From Fimenecus sp045595185 (GTDB taxonomy: Bacteria > Bacillota > Clostridia > Oscillospirales > Acutalibacteraceae), in assembly GCA_045595185.1 (NCBI GenBank), contig JAZNZX010000038.1:62001-126000 (forward strand): DNA of 64,000 bases, written 5' to 3'. The notes under the pieces were generated by a model. It made no database searches. It was not told the DNA's origin and was given only the letters and a program-made list of their open reading frames with translations. Of this stretch, positions 23,904 through 32,491 are shown piece after piece. How positions within the stretch are numbered: position 1 is the stretch's first letter; every line of letters starts with the position of its first letter. Both the position numbers and the translations under genes were made by a program.

Positions 23904-24998
23904 ATGGAATTTAATGTTCGACAGAAAAATATTATTGCGGCAAATGATAAAAATATCCTCTGTTTAGCGTGCGCCGCAGCGGGTAAAACACGCACGCTTA
24001 TCGGTAGAATAGAACGACTTTTGGACGAGGGCGTTGCGCCCTCTTCCATTGTCGCTTTTACATTTACTAATCAGGCGGCAGAGGAAATGAGAAAGCGTTT
24101 GGGAGATAAGTGTGGAGATATGTTCATTGGTACTATTCATTCTTATGCAAATAAGATTTGTAGTATTGGTAATATTGATACATACGATTATATCAGAACA
24201 GAACGCTTCGATAAAATTATTGAAAAGGCTATGACTGTACCGTGGGAAAAATATCCAGCAGTTGAATACTTATTTGTAGATGAGTTTCAGGATACGGACC
24301 CAATCCAATATAGTTTCATTACAAAGATTCCCGCAGAAAATCGTTTCTATGTAGGAGATGAAAGACAGTTTATCTATTCTTTCAGAGGAGCAACAGACCG
24401 CTTCATTCGTGAGTTGGCAACTGATGATAATTTTAAAAAGTATCCTCTTGTAGATAACTATCGTAATCCTCCCAACATTTTAAGATTCGCGGACGAATTT
24501 CTTAATTCAATGCCAAAGATTTCCCCTTGTGCTGTGCCCGCAAAAATTAAGTCAGGCTTCCTTGATGAATGCAGCTTTAGGGACGCGGCAGAAGAAATGA
24601 CTTGGACAGAGGATTGGACGGGATGGACAGTTCTTTGTAGAACAAATTCAGAGGTTGAAACCGCGCAGGAATATCTTGATTCTAAAAATGTAAAGAATCT
24701 TATTGTTAAGCGTGGAGACCTCGACCTTGACCAAATGGGAGATTTACTTAATCGTAATGCTGTTAAAATTATGACAGTCCATTCTGCAAAAGGTCTTGAG
24801 TTTGATAATGTAGTAGCAGTGGGATGCAAGACTTTCAATGAAGAGGAAAGAAGAATTTGCTACGTCGCCGCGACCCGTGCTATGCAATCTCTTTATTGGT
24901 GTCCATCAATTCGTACCTATCGCGGCAAAGCAAAGAACAAATCTCACCTTGCTGGTAACGTTTTCTCCAAAACAGAAAAGAAGACTATTCAATTCTGA
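23904..24998 (+). CDS. Small UvrD/Rep-type superfamily 1 helicase
   Basis: 364 residues, about half the length of cellular UvrD. Motifs in order: Q-motif-like R-Q-K-N-I; Walker A A-A-A-G-K-T (about 20-30); Ia F-T-F-T-N-Q-A-A-E-E-M; II V-D-E-F-Q-D-T-D; III G-D-E-R-Q-F-I-Y-S-F-R-G-A; IV N-Y-R-N-P; V V-H-S-A-K-G-L-E-F; VI Y-V-A-A-T-R-A. The full motor is present; the accessory 1B/2B domains are reduced. It likely unwinds DNA or recombination intermediates in phage replication. No TAG in frame and good AGGAGG site. Confidence 0.93.
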   Translation: MEFNVRQKNIIAANDKNILCLACAAAGKTRTLIGRIERLLDEGVAPSSIVAFTFTNQAAEEMRKRLGDKCGDMFIGTIHSYANKICSIGNIDTYDYIRTERFDKIIEKAMTVPWEKYPAVEYLFVDEFQDTDPIQYSFITKIPAENRFYVGDERQFIYSFRGATDRFIRELATDDNFKKYPLVDNYRNPPNILRFADEFLNSMPKISPCAVPAKIKSGFLDECSFRDAAEEMTWTEDWTGWTVLCRTNSEVETAQEYLDSKNVKNLIVKRGDLDLDQMGDLLNRNAVKIMTVHSAKGLEFDNVVAVGCKTFNEEERRICYVAATRAMQSLYWCPSIRTYRGKAKNKSHLAGNVFSKTEKKTIQF

Positions 24999-25010
24999 GG
25001 GGTGGAGTAA

Positions 25011-25517
25011 ATGGAGTTTGTTACTATCTATGAGAATGAAGAATAGAAAGTAATGATGCCGAAACCGATTATTGATGAACTCACGTTCAGAGCAAATAAT
25101 CAAAAACAATTATCTCAAATAGAGTTTGAAATGATGACGCAGGACGTGTTAACATATGTCGAACCTCTATTTGATTTAAAAGGTAAGCGTGTCATTTCTA
25201 CATCGAAAGCTATGATATTGAACCGCGGCAAGATGGCGGCAATTACAAATATCTACGACCCGTTAACCGATGCAATTTTAATGGTGAGTGAAGCATTTGA
25301 CCTCACTGAAAACGAAGTTACACACGACTGGAAAGTTGATATGGAGATTTTAATTAAGCTCTATTATAAAACTCAAAGCGAACAGAAATGTGTAGCACAT
25401 TTTTACGATGTAAAAACCAATGGAGTTTCAGGTTTTATAGCTTTAGAACTGCAAGACAATATCTTAATTCTCCCACTGATTCTTAATGAAAGTGGGGAAA
25501 CTTAGAGACTTTATTGA
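25011..25517 (+). CDS. Unknown accessory protein (TAG-recoded)
   Basis: 168 residues with TAG at 25044 (residue 12) and 25503 read as Gln; translation ends at TGA 25515-25517. Mixed alpha/beta, acidic, no membrane segment. GGGGTGG ribosome site upstream. No domain is recognised. It follows the helicase directly and probably shares its transcript. Confidence 0.75.
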
Positions 25518-25601
25518 GTTTTATTACATAAAATTGTAGCGTTTTGCTACAAAATGCGTGTTCCCCTATAGCTCGTATAGAGCGAAAAGGAGGAATTATA
25601 A

Positions 25602-26498
25602 ATGAATAAATTTTTAAAGATGGGCATCGTGCTTCTTACAGCTATGATGCTCTGGGGTTGTACTGAAGCTCAGGCAGCAAATGCTCCAGAACTTGAAACA
25701 AGTACAATCACAACAACCGTAACTTCTGAAATTACTACAAGTACTTCAGAAACTACAACATCCACATCCGCATCCACAACTTCTATCAGTAGCACATCCA
25801 CAACAACTTCAACCGAAGCAACAACAAAATTAACGACTTCGGAAAAAGCGAACGAGACATCTCCAGTTGCCGAGGAGAAGTCAGATAACCCTGCACCGGC
25901 AGAAACAATAACAGAAACTAAAACAGAAACCATAACAGAAGCAGAACCAGAGACCACTGCTCCAGCAGAAAGCAGGGTCTTTGTTGTTTATAAGCCTTCT
26001 ACTCATTATATTCATAAGTCAACCTGTCATTGGGTTGATTCAACTTGTTATGAAATTACAAATACTGATGGATTAGAATGTCGTAAATGTTCAGAATGTA
26101 ACCCAGATTTAGAAATTATTACCCCTTATAAGCCTACTTCTGATGTTGCAGTGACAACTACAGGAATTAGCGACAGCGACTATACCTTACTTTGCAAGAT
26201 TGTTGCAAGTGAGTATGGTGGTATGGCAGATGTATATGAGAGAGCAAAGATTGTTGCTTCAGTAATGAACCAGGTTAAAGACCCACGTTTCCCTAATACA
26301 GTAGAGGGTGCACTTGATAGGTCATGCGCACCGTGGGGATTTAATAAGTATGCAGAGTACTTCTGCGGCAACTCGGTTCACTACAGCTCAATGTCAGATG
26401 CCGTAGACTATTACTTAAACAATCCAGACCTGTTCGCAAATTGGACTTGTAATAGTTGGTGGGGAGATGGTACGTGGAACCATTTCTACACCGCATAA
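25602..26498 (+). CDS. SleB-type cell wall hydrolase lipoprotein
   Basis: 298 residues. N-terminal lipoprotein signal with a lipobox ending L-W-G-C (Cys about residue 20). Then a long Thr/Ser/Glu-rich linker (about 30-125), a Cys-rich patch with C-x6-C and C-x2-C-x2-C spacing (about 140-165), and a C-terminal Hydrolase_2/SleB domain (about 190-298) that includes V-A-S-E-Y-G-G with the presumed catalytic Glu and a closing W-W-G-D-G-T-W-N-H-F-Y motif. Such enzymes cleave peptidoglycan. Anchored outside the membrane, it may remodel the wall of the infected cell or be exposed for release. AAGGAGG precedes the ATG. Confidence 0.85.
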   Translation: MNKFLKMGIVLLTAMMLWGCTEAQAANAPELETSTITTTVTSEITTSTSETTTSTSASTTSISSTSTTTSTEATTKLTTSEKANETSPVAEEKSDNPAPAETITETKTETITEAEPETTAPAESRVFVVYKPSTHYIHKSTCHWVDSTCYEITNTDGLECRKCSECNPDLEIITPYKPTSDVAVTTTGISDSDYTLLCKIVASEYGGMADVYERAKIVASVMNQVKDPRFPNTVEGALDRSCAPWGFNKYAEYFCGNSVHYSSMSDAVDYYLNNPDLFANWTCNSWWGDGTWNHFYTA

Positions 26499-26604
26499 TA
26501 CCCATAGAGAAAAGATATGTGATTGATTTGGCACATCAATTGCGTAAGCAAGAAATACCCAAGGCAAAAACAGAAAATATCGAAATGGGAACACGCAACA
26601 GAAG

Positions 26605-26631
26605 GAGTAGCCTTTAAGGCTACTCTTTTTT
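26605..26631 (+). terminator. Rho-independent terminator
   Basis: GAGTAGCC / GGCTACTC stem with a 5-nt loop followed by six T. The 26499-26604 stretch before it holds no gene that I can see. Confidence 0.92.
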
Positions 26632-26638
26632 CATTATC

Positions 26639-26667
26639 TTGACTTTTTTTCAAATTTTTGATATAAT
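26639..26667 (+). promoter_or_regulatory. Sigma-A promoter
   Basis: TTGACT (26639-26644), 17-bp spacer, TATAAT (26662-26667), directly after the terminator. Confidence 0.9.
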
Positions 26668-26700
26668 AATAATAGAAAAAAATTTAAGGAGGAAAATCAA

Positions 26701-26970
26701 ATGGATTTGAATTTTGTTAAAGACACAATCGAAGATAAGTGGGACGACTCAATGGGCTGCGGCGGATTGATTTTAATTATCCTGTTCGTACTTGCTATTG
26801 TCTTTGGTATTTGTTGCCTGAGTTGGTGGATTGAGTGGCTTCTTTGGGGAGCAATTGTGGTCAAAGTTTTCGGTCTGCCTGCACTTACTTTTTGGTAGAT
26901 GGCAGGACTTGACATTCTCTTAAGCATGCTCATTCCTCATTCTACAAGTTCTTCTAAAAGCAAAGACTGA
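26701..26970 (+). CDS. Small membrane protein read through an amber codon
   Basis: 89 residues. Two adjacent transmembrane helices (about 20-42 and 44-66). TAG at 26896 is read as Gln, and the protein runs 23 more residues to TGA 26968-26970. GGAGG is placed 7 bp before the ATG. Unknown function. Confidence 0.75.
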
Positions 26971-26981
26971 GGTGAACTTAA

Positions 26982-27560
26982 ATGGCAACCTATATAATTG
27001 CAGACTTAAAGTTGTTCAATAATGAATAGAGAGAACGTCTCGGTTATCTATCGTTTGAACAGATGAATGCCGCCATAATCAAGTCATGGAATAAGACTGT
27101 CAAACCAGAAGACAGCGTTATCATTATGGGAGATAATGGCGACGGAACTCTTGAACAGATGAAGGGAGTAATTTCTCAGCTAAATGGAGAAAAGACTGCA
27201 ACATCTAAACATTTGAATGAAAAGTTTTCAAAAGCCGAATGGAGAGAAATTGGCTTCAAACATTTTTGGGGCGTTAGTATGTTTAATACTCTACCCGATG
27301 GTAGAGAAGTTCTTTATATCATTAAGCCGATTACAAATATCAATGTCTATGAACAGGACTATGCTCTGCTCGTTGTTGATAGTGAGAATCCTATCGAAGG
27401 AATGATTGACGGAATCAAACTTACTGCTGACGCGGCAAAGTGGGGATACTCTCCTCTTGATACTGAAAAATTATTGACTCTCTATGAGAACATGAAGGCT
27501 TTTGACTTAATGGAAGAGACAGAGACACGTTCAGAAATTAAAGAAGAAGGAGAAGAATAA
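26982..27560 (+). CDS. Degenerate calcineurin-like phosphoesterase
   Basis: 192 residues, with TAG at 27027 read as Gln. The framework copies phage and bacterial metallophosphoesterases: N-terminal Y-I-I-A-D-L-K where D-L-H is usual, then F-E-Q-M-N-A-A-I-I-K-S-W-N-K-T-V-K-P-E-D, I-M-G-D-N-G, and L-N-G-E-K where L-x-G-N-H-D normally follows. The metal-binding His of motif 1 and the G-N-H motif are missing, so it may be catalytically dead or hold a regulatory or binding role. C terminus is acidic. An intact relative lies at 46884-47591. Confidence 0.6.
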
Positions 27561-27808
27561 TGAACAGACTTGAAAAAGCAAAGGAAATTATAAAAGAAAA
27601 CTTCTCATTATACGACTGCGGGTTATTTAATACTCGTAATATGGCTGGAGATACAATGAGTACAATTTATGACGAAGATGGGCTTACTATCGATGTTTGT
27701 TATTACTGGTCTTACTTTGAAGTCTTTGGCTTAACAAACGAAGAGTTTAATGAACTCAGAAAGTTTTATGCTTATCTTCAACATTCACAGGAGGGTAAAG
27801 ACGAATGA
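27560..27808 (+). CDS. Small unknown protein
   Basis: 82 residues, starting at TAATG overlap with the gene before and overlapping the thymidylate synthase start by 4 bp. Contains Y-Y-W-S-Y-F-E-V-F-G-L-T. No family recognised; it is probably co-translated with its neighbours. Confidence 0.75.
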   Translation: MNRLEKAKEIIKENFSLYDCGLFNTRNMAGDTMSTIYDEDGLTIDVCYYWSYFEVFGLTNEEFNELRKFYAYLQHSQEGKDE

Positions 27809-28650
27809 AAGTAATACTTGTATAGCATACACCTACACCGCTTTATACCGTAGCAGAAGCCGCGGCAGTTTGTTATGATAGCGAGCCAAGCCTTCAGATT
27901 GTAAAAGGTTGTATTCGCTCAGGACATACTTCTGTCCTTGAGCACGCGTCTTTTACCTTCCGTATTGAAGGAATTTCTCGTAGCTGTTCACACCAGATTG
28001 TGCGTCATCGTATGGCTTCTTATTCTCAGCAGAGTCAGCGTTATGTTAAGTACGATGACCTTGACTGGGTAATTCCTGATTATGGAATTGATGGAGGATA
28101 TGCTCGTCATGCTTGTGACATTATGCTCAATGCTTATAAGGAAATGACTGACGATGCAAATCCTGGTTTTCAGAAATCTACAATCGACGCGGCAAGATGT
28201 GTACTTCCTAACGCAACACCAACTGTTATCTATGTAACAATGAATATTCGTGCACTTATGAACTTCTTTAATGAGCGTCTTTGTGCAAGAGCTTCTAAGG
28301 AAATTCGTGAGGTTGCTAAGGCAATGGTTGAAGCAATCCTTAACGCGGATACTATAAGCAAGGAAGAGAAGGAAATCTTCAAAACAATTTTCGTACCGAA
28401 GTGCGAAAAGTTTTCTATCCATGCTTGTCCCGAAAGAGAGGGGTGCGGCAAGTATAAACCTCTTAAGGAGTTCGTATGGCGAGCAAAGGGACGCTGGATA
28501 GGAATTAATGAGTGGGCTCAAATGCATGACAGTAAGCCATCTGGTTTTGTCGGACCTGCTTATTTCTGGTGTTCAGAATGTGAAGGAGCATTTCAGGAGA
28601 AAACGAAGTACTGTCCAGATTGTGGAGCTGAAATGAAACAGGAGGGATAA
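27805..28650 (+). CDS. thyX: Flavin-dependent thymidylate synthase with zinc-ribbon tail
   Basis: 281 residues; TAG at 27823 (residue 7) is read as Gln in the first beta strand. The ThyX signature R-H-R-M-A-S-Y-S-Q-Q-S-Q-R-Y lies at about residues 67-80, fitting RHR-X7-S. It makes dTMP from dUMP using FAD and methylene-tetrahydrofolate. Beyond the usual ~220-residue domain there is an A-C-P-E-R-E-G-C-G stretch and a C-terminal zinc ribbon (C-S-E-C and C-P-D-C, about 255-275). The zinc ribbon is not part of canonical ThyX. It overlaps the previous gene by 4 bp. Confidence 0.93.
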
Positions 28651-28651
28651 T

Positions 28652-29662
28652 ATGCAGTGGTGGCTACTATTCATTATAGTAGGTTCACTGTGTGCAATTG
28701 GTTTAGGACTCTTCGTCGGCAAGAAGGAGAGTCCTTCCAAATATTCCGAAACCTTTAAAAAAGAAGTTGAAAACTTAGGCAAGCAATTTAGTAAAGAAAA
28801 TTAGACACGTATTGATGAAGAGAGAAAGAAGGTTGAATAGAGTCTTAAAGAGTATATAAATAATTGTGAGATACAAAGATAGAATAGTCTTGCCGCCCTA
28901 CAAAAGGCGTAGGATAATTTGCATGCAAGTGAAGAACACTATAAGATACGAATGAAAGAACTGGAAGAACAAATTGTCCAGTCAGTAAATGAGAAATCAA
29001 AGAATGAAGCATTACAGCTTTAGGGAGTTGTTGACTTCTATGAAAATCGTCGTCAAGAAATCTACACAGATTTTGAAGCATATCAAGAAAAAGTAAAAGC
29101 AAGACGAGAAGAACTTGAAAAGGTTCTTAAAAGAGAAGAAGCAAAACAGCAAGAAATCATCGAACAATATAAACGAGCAGAACAAATTAAACAAGACAAA
29201 AATTTCTATCGAATAGTCCTCTCCGAAGAAGTTCAGGAAGATGTTAAAAAACTCAGGAAAATTGCAGGAGAATTACATGACCCAACTATTATTTATAAAC
29301 TCATTTATAAAACCTATTACGAGAAACCTTTCACAGAGATGGTCGGACGAGTAGTATCAAATGACGCGGCGGCTTGTGGTATTTATAAGATAACGAATCT
29401 TGAAAACGGAAGAAGCTATATCGGATAGACGAGATAGGCTTTTAAAGAACGCTGGCGCACTCACTTAAAACGAGGAGTAAAGGCAGAGCCAGGTACATAG
29501 AACAAACTCTATGCGGCAATGTGGGAAGACGGTGCGGAGAATTTTACCTTTGAAGTTCTTGCTACTTGTTCGGTTGATGAACTTAATCAAAAAGAACGAG
29601 AATACATAGCTCTATATCATGCCGATACATGGGGCTATAATGGAACAGGAGGTAACTCATGA
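28652..29662 (+). CDS. Membrane-anchored coiled-coil GIY-YIG nuclease
   Basis: 336 residues with eight TAGs read as Gln (28802, 28838, 28880, 28910, 29021, 29426, 29435, 29498). One N-terminal transmembrane helix (about 3-22), a long charged coiled coil (about 40-190), then a GIY-YIG domain (about 245-336) with G-I-Y-K-I-T-N and Y-I-G-Q-T, a downstream R-W-R-T-H and a late Glu region. It resembles T5orf172/DUF4041-type phage proteins. A membrane-tethered nuclease could degrade incoming or host DNA; this is inferred. It overlaps the next gene (ATGA). Confidence 0.8.
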
Positions 29663-30126
29663 CTGATTTTTACAAAAAGATATTGGAATGGTATAATGAT
29701 GGCGGCGGTTGTGGATACGGCATAGCTTGTCAGACTTCTACGGAATTTGATAATTATAAGAAAGACATTTTAACTTATTTGGAAAACCATTGCGGAATAG
29801 ATGTTGAAGCTACGTTTTCAATGGATAAGATTAAATTATACAGAATTGGTAAGGAATATGGCTCTATTGATATTGTAAAAAGATAGCCCGACCCAAAAGT
29901 TAAAACAGATTATATGTCTCCTTCACGAAGAATGGAAATGCTGCGTGAACAAAGAGATGCGATTCGTGGAAGAAGAGCACAAATGGGAGTCATTGACGAC
30001 TTTAGAGACCCTCTCATAAATGAAGAAGTCGACGATGTTATCCCTCCTTTAAACATTCCACCTCTCACTGAAGACCAAATAAATCATTTAGTTGAAGCAA
30101 CTAACAATGCCCGCCTCTATCATTGA
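29659..30126 (+). CDS. Unknown protein (TAG-recoded)
   Basis: 155 residues; TAG at 29884 read as Gln joins two halves. The N-terminal half is mixed alpha/beta with a G-G-G-C-G-Y-G turn; the C-terminal half is Arg-rich then acidic with P-P-L-N-I-P-P-L. Its stop lies inside a terminator stem. No family recognised. Confidence 0.7.
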
Positions 30127-30145
30127 TAGGGGTGGGTTTATTTTA
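30110..30145 (+). terminator. Terminator overlapping a stop codon
   Basis: CCCGCCTCTATC pairs with GATAGGGGTGGG around ATT (one or two mismatches), followed by TTTATTTT. The TGA stop is in the loop/stem. Confidence 0.7.
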
Positions 30146-30300
30146 TAATATAGTGGAAATTCTTCTAAAACTTTGCCAAAAATTTGTAAATACTTTTTTA
30201 GACGAGGGAAAAGTCACACCTACTTTATTTAAGAGAAAAGTATTTCTCGATTGGGCGGCTTAAGGTCCAATTTATTTCTTTATATAAAGGGGTGAATTAA

Positions 30301-31017
30301 ATGAGCACATATAAGAAGACAGGTTTCAATGGAGTAGATTATGCGGTACCTTCACTTCCGGGCTGGCATCCAGACCCTGTACCATTCCCACCTCCTCCAT
30401 CACCACCTAAGCCAGGTCCTGTACCTCCTCCATGCCCAGTTCCTCCACCACCTCCAATTGATTGGGATGTATACCCATACTACCCACCATATCCATACGA
30501 GTGGATTGAGCCCGTGCCAATGCCTCCAATTCCTGGCAAGCACCCTCGTCCATGCCCTCCACCACCTCCACCATACATTCCTCCTTACCCATGTCCAAAA
30601 CCTGAGAAGGTAGATGAATGCTCAAAGAGATTGGCAAAACTTACTCAGAAGACTAAGACTTTAGTTCAGATGATTAAGGACTTTGAGGGCAAGAACCGTC
30701 CTGTTATTATCACAATCGGTCCTAACAGCTACCAGTTTGGTACTGAAAACATCACCGATTTCGATGGACAGGCAGCAAAGGGTATGTATGCAAACCTTAT
30801 CAGTGGAGACCCAATTGAGGAGCTTGAAGAAGGTACATACACGGTTGACAGCACTAACACAAGAGTAGCTCTTAAGAACCCAGTTGATTTGCTTCAGTCT
30901 GAGCTTGCAAGAGTCCGTAAGGAAATCACTTTGGTTACTGCTGCAATTAACGAGGAGATTACTCCTGACACAACAGTTAACGCTAATCCTGGCGTTCCTG
31001 GTACTGACGAAACTTAA
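30301..31017 (+). CDS. Proline-rich protein, possibly virion-associated
   Basis: 238 residues. Residues 20-105 are extraordinarily Pro-rich (P-P-P-P-S-P-P, P-P-P-Y, C-P-x-P), with several Cys and Trp. The remainder is soluble: a helix (105-135) then a beta domain and a helical tail. Base composition and codon use (CCA/CCT, GTT, few AT-rich codons) suggest high expression. AAGGGGTGA ribosome site; terminator right after the gene. It is a monocistronic unit. Possibly a virion decoration or head-fibre-like protein; unrecognised. Confidence 0.7.
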   Translation: MSTYKKTGFNGVDYAVPSLPGWHPDPVPFPPPPSPPKPGPVPPPCPVPPPPPIDWDVYPYYPPYPYEWIEPVPMPPIPGKHPRPCPPPPPPYIPPYPCPKPEKVDECSKRLAKLTQKTKTLVQMIKDFEGKNRPVIITIGPNSYQFGTENITDFDGQAAKGMYANLISGDPIEELEEGTYTVDSTNTRVALKNPVDLLQSELARVRKEITLVTAAINEEITPDTTVNANPGVPGTDET

Positions 31018-31030
31018 TTTGTTATGTTCT

Positions 31031-31062
31031 TAGAGAGAGACTTCTTGTCTCTCTCTTTTTAT
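31031..31062 (+). terminator. Rho-independent terminator
   Basis: AGAGAGAC / GTCTCTCT stem with a short TTCTT loop followed by TTTTTATTT. Confidence 0.9.
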
Positions 31063-31069
31063 TTAATAC

Positions 31070-31098
31070 TTGACTTTTTTAAAATTTTCTGTTATAAT
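31070..31098 (+). promoter_or_regulatory. Sigma-A promoter
   Basis: TTGACT (31070-31075), 17-bp spacer, TATAAT (31093-31098). Confidence 0.9.
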
Positions 31099-31124
31099 AA
31101 TAATATCGAAAGGAGATGAAAGAG

Positions 31125-31403
31125 ATGGTAAGTCCAAGCAGAGTTTTAATGGAGAATGTTCTCAAATCCTCTTTCAATTTAATGTTGACAACAGTGAACA
31201 GATATGGGGAAGAGCATGAGAGGAATTTTAAGAAAAGCAAAAAGAAATTCTTCAAAGAAATCAATCTTGACGAATGTGTCGTATCATTGGTAGAGAAATA
31301 TCCTCCGTCTGAAATGGAGCTTGACGTCTTCTACATCAAACGCGATGGCAAATCCGTCTGGATAAAAATCAAAGAGGGCGGCGGAGAAGCGTGGATTGAC
31401 TGA
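31125..31403 (+). CDS. Small basic unknown protein
   Basis: 92 residues. ATG at 31125 is preferred over 31116 because AAAGGAG then sits 8 bp upstream instead of touching the start. N-terminal half is basic (K-K-S-K-K-K-F-F-K-E); C-terminal half forms beta strands (F-Y-I-K-R-D-G-K-S-V-W-I-K-I). No family recognised. Confidence 0.75.
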   Translation: MVSPSRVLMENVLKSSFNLMLTTVNRYGEEHERNFKKSKKKFFKEINLDECVVSLVEKYPPSEMELDVFYIKRDGKSVWIKIKEGGGEAWID

Positions 31404-31404
31404 C

Positions 31405-31451
31405 CAAATGCAGCTCATTTGCGATTAATCGCAGCTCATTCGCAGCTCATT
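31405..31451 (+). repeat. Three short direct repeats, GCAGCTCATT
   Basis: The 10-mer GCAGCTCATT occurs three times within 47 bp between two genes, separated by GCGATTAATC and by a single C. It could be an operator or a replication slippage relic. Confidence 0.6.
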
Positions 31452-31468
31452 TGAAATCGGAGGGAAAA

Positions 31469-31879
31469 ATGGAGAAAAATATTTTTGCAAAGCTAAATGA
31501 AAGAAAAATATCAGAAATTAAAGCTGGTATTGACTGGCTGCTCGAATCATATGAAGAGAACAAACGTGAACTTGAGGAGTATCGCGCACAAACTCGTAAT
31601 GATACAATCATCAAAGAGAAAAACGAGCAGATTGTGAAACTTGAAGCAAAGTTACATGAATACCAAGTGAAAGAGTGGGACATTGTTGATTTTGGTTTCT
31701 CAGAGGAAGAGCTGAAAGAAGCTGGAACTTGGGCAGAGGAACATTATAAAACCAGTGGTCACCACGGTGGCGCGGCAGGTGGAAACTTTTCTTATATTAT
31801 TATACCAACTGGATTGGGAATAATCAAGGAAGTGAAATGTTCTTGCGGCGCAACACATACAATTCAGGACCTTATGTGA
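31469..31879 (+). CDS. Coiled-coil protein with Cys-rich C terminus
   Basis: 136 residues. Helical, charged first 75 residues; then A-A-G-G-N-F-S-Y-I-I-I-P-T-G-L-G and a closing C-S-C-G-A-T-H-T motif. The start at 31469 has GGAGGG 5 bp upstream. Function unknown. Confidence 0.75.
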   Translation: MEKNIFAKLNERKISEIKAGIDWLLESYEENKRELEEYRAQTRNDTIIKEKNEQIVKLEAKLHEYQVKEWDIVDFGFSEEELKEAGTWAEEHYKTSGHHGGAAGGNFSYIIIPTGLGIIKEVKCSCGATHTIQDLM

Positions 31880-31892
31880 AAGGAGAATAGTT

Positions 31893-32111
31893 GTGAAAAC
31901 TTTAGCAAAGTTGTGGCTTATTACTATCTTCGTTTGGATTGTTGTGATTATCTTTTTCATTTGTCCTGTTGGGTTGATGATTATTGCAATTATCAAATGG
32001 AGTCTTTGTTATTTCTTAGGTGGACTAATCTGGCTTATTACAAGTGTGGCACTTGTGGTATATGAAGAAGATGAAGTAAGAAGAATAATTAAGGAGGAAT
32101 TTAATAAATGA
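31893..32111 (+). CDS. Small membrane protein, GTG start
   Basis: 72 residues with two hydrophobic helices (about 5-30 and 35-58) and an acidic/basic C terminus. GTG start preceded by AAAGGAG. Overlaps the HPr-like gene downstream by 4 bp, so the two are probably co-translated. Confidence 0.75.
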   Translation: MKTLAKLWLITIFVWIVVIIFFICPVGLMIIAIIKWSLCYFLGGLIWLITSVALVVYEEDEVRRIIKEEFNK

Positions 32112-32365
32112 GATATAAGATTGAATTACTTGGACAGAGAGACTGTGTAAACTTCTGTCAGAAGGCACAGGATATTGAGGCAGATGTTTCTCTTATCACT
32201 AAGAACGGCGCATATCGTGTAAGCGCAAAGTCTATCATGGGCTGCATGCTCGCTTGTTCTGAGTGGGGAGACGATGTTTGGGTAGAGTCTGATGCTGAAA
32301 TCTACTCTATTTTTGAGAAGTGGATTAACACCGAAGCAGACGACGGCAACTTTATTCACGAGTGA
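32108..32365 (+). CDS. Second HPr/Crh-like protein lacking the active-site histidine
   Basis: 85 residues, full HPr length. V-S-A-K-S-I-M-G-C-M-L-A matches the HPr Ser46 region (V-N-A-K-S-I-M-G-V-M-x-L) almost exactly, followed by a V-W-V-E-S-D-A-E strand and a last helix. The His15 region reads R-D-C-V-N-F-C, with no histidine. As with Crh, this would abolish PTS phosphotransfer but keep HPr kinase/CcpA contacts. More convincing than the copy at 758. AGGAGG precedes the ATG. Confidence 0.78.
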   Translation: MRYKIELLGQRDCVNFCQKAQDIEADVSLITKNGAYRVSAKSIMGCMLACSEWGDDVWVESDAEIYSIFEKWINTEADDGNFIHE

Positions 32366-32371
32366 TGTTCT

Positions 32372-32491
32372 ATGTTGTCGTACATTGCCTTGATTTTATT
32401 TCTTGCTGGCTACGTTCTAAGAGAAATCAGGTTAGAAATAAAGGAGAAAAGATATGAAAGATGGGAAGATAACTTTAAATCGCGCCGTTAA
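32372..32491 (+). CDS. Tiny membrane protein
   Basis: 39 residues: one N-terminal transmembrane helix (about 3-18) then a basic amphipathic tail (R-L-E-I-K-E-K-R-Y-E-R). It overlaps the next gene by 38 bp in another frame. An alternative ATG at 32365 gives an implausible Cys/Trp peptide. Modest support from composition only. Confidence 0.45.
   Translation: MLSYIALILFLAGYVLREIRLEIKEKRYERWEDNFKSRR

Noticed and set aside
28652..29662. Homing endonuclease in a group I intron
   Set aside because: The GIY-YIG gene is in its own operon slot, has a TM helix and coiled coil, and no flanking split gene or intron core is visible.
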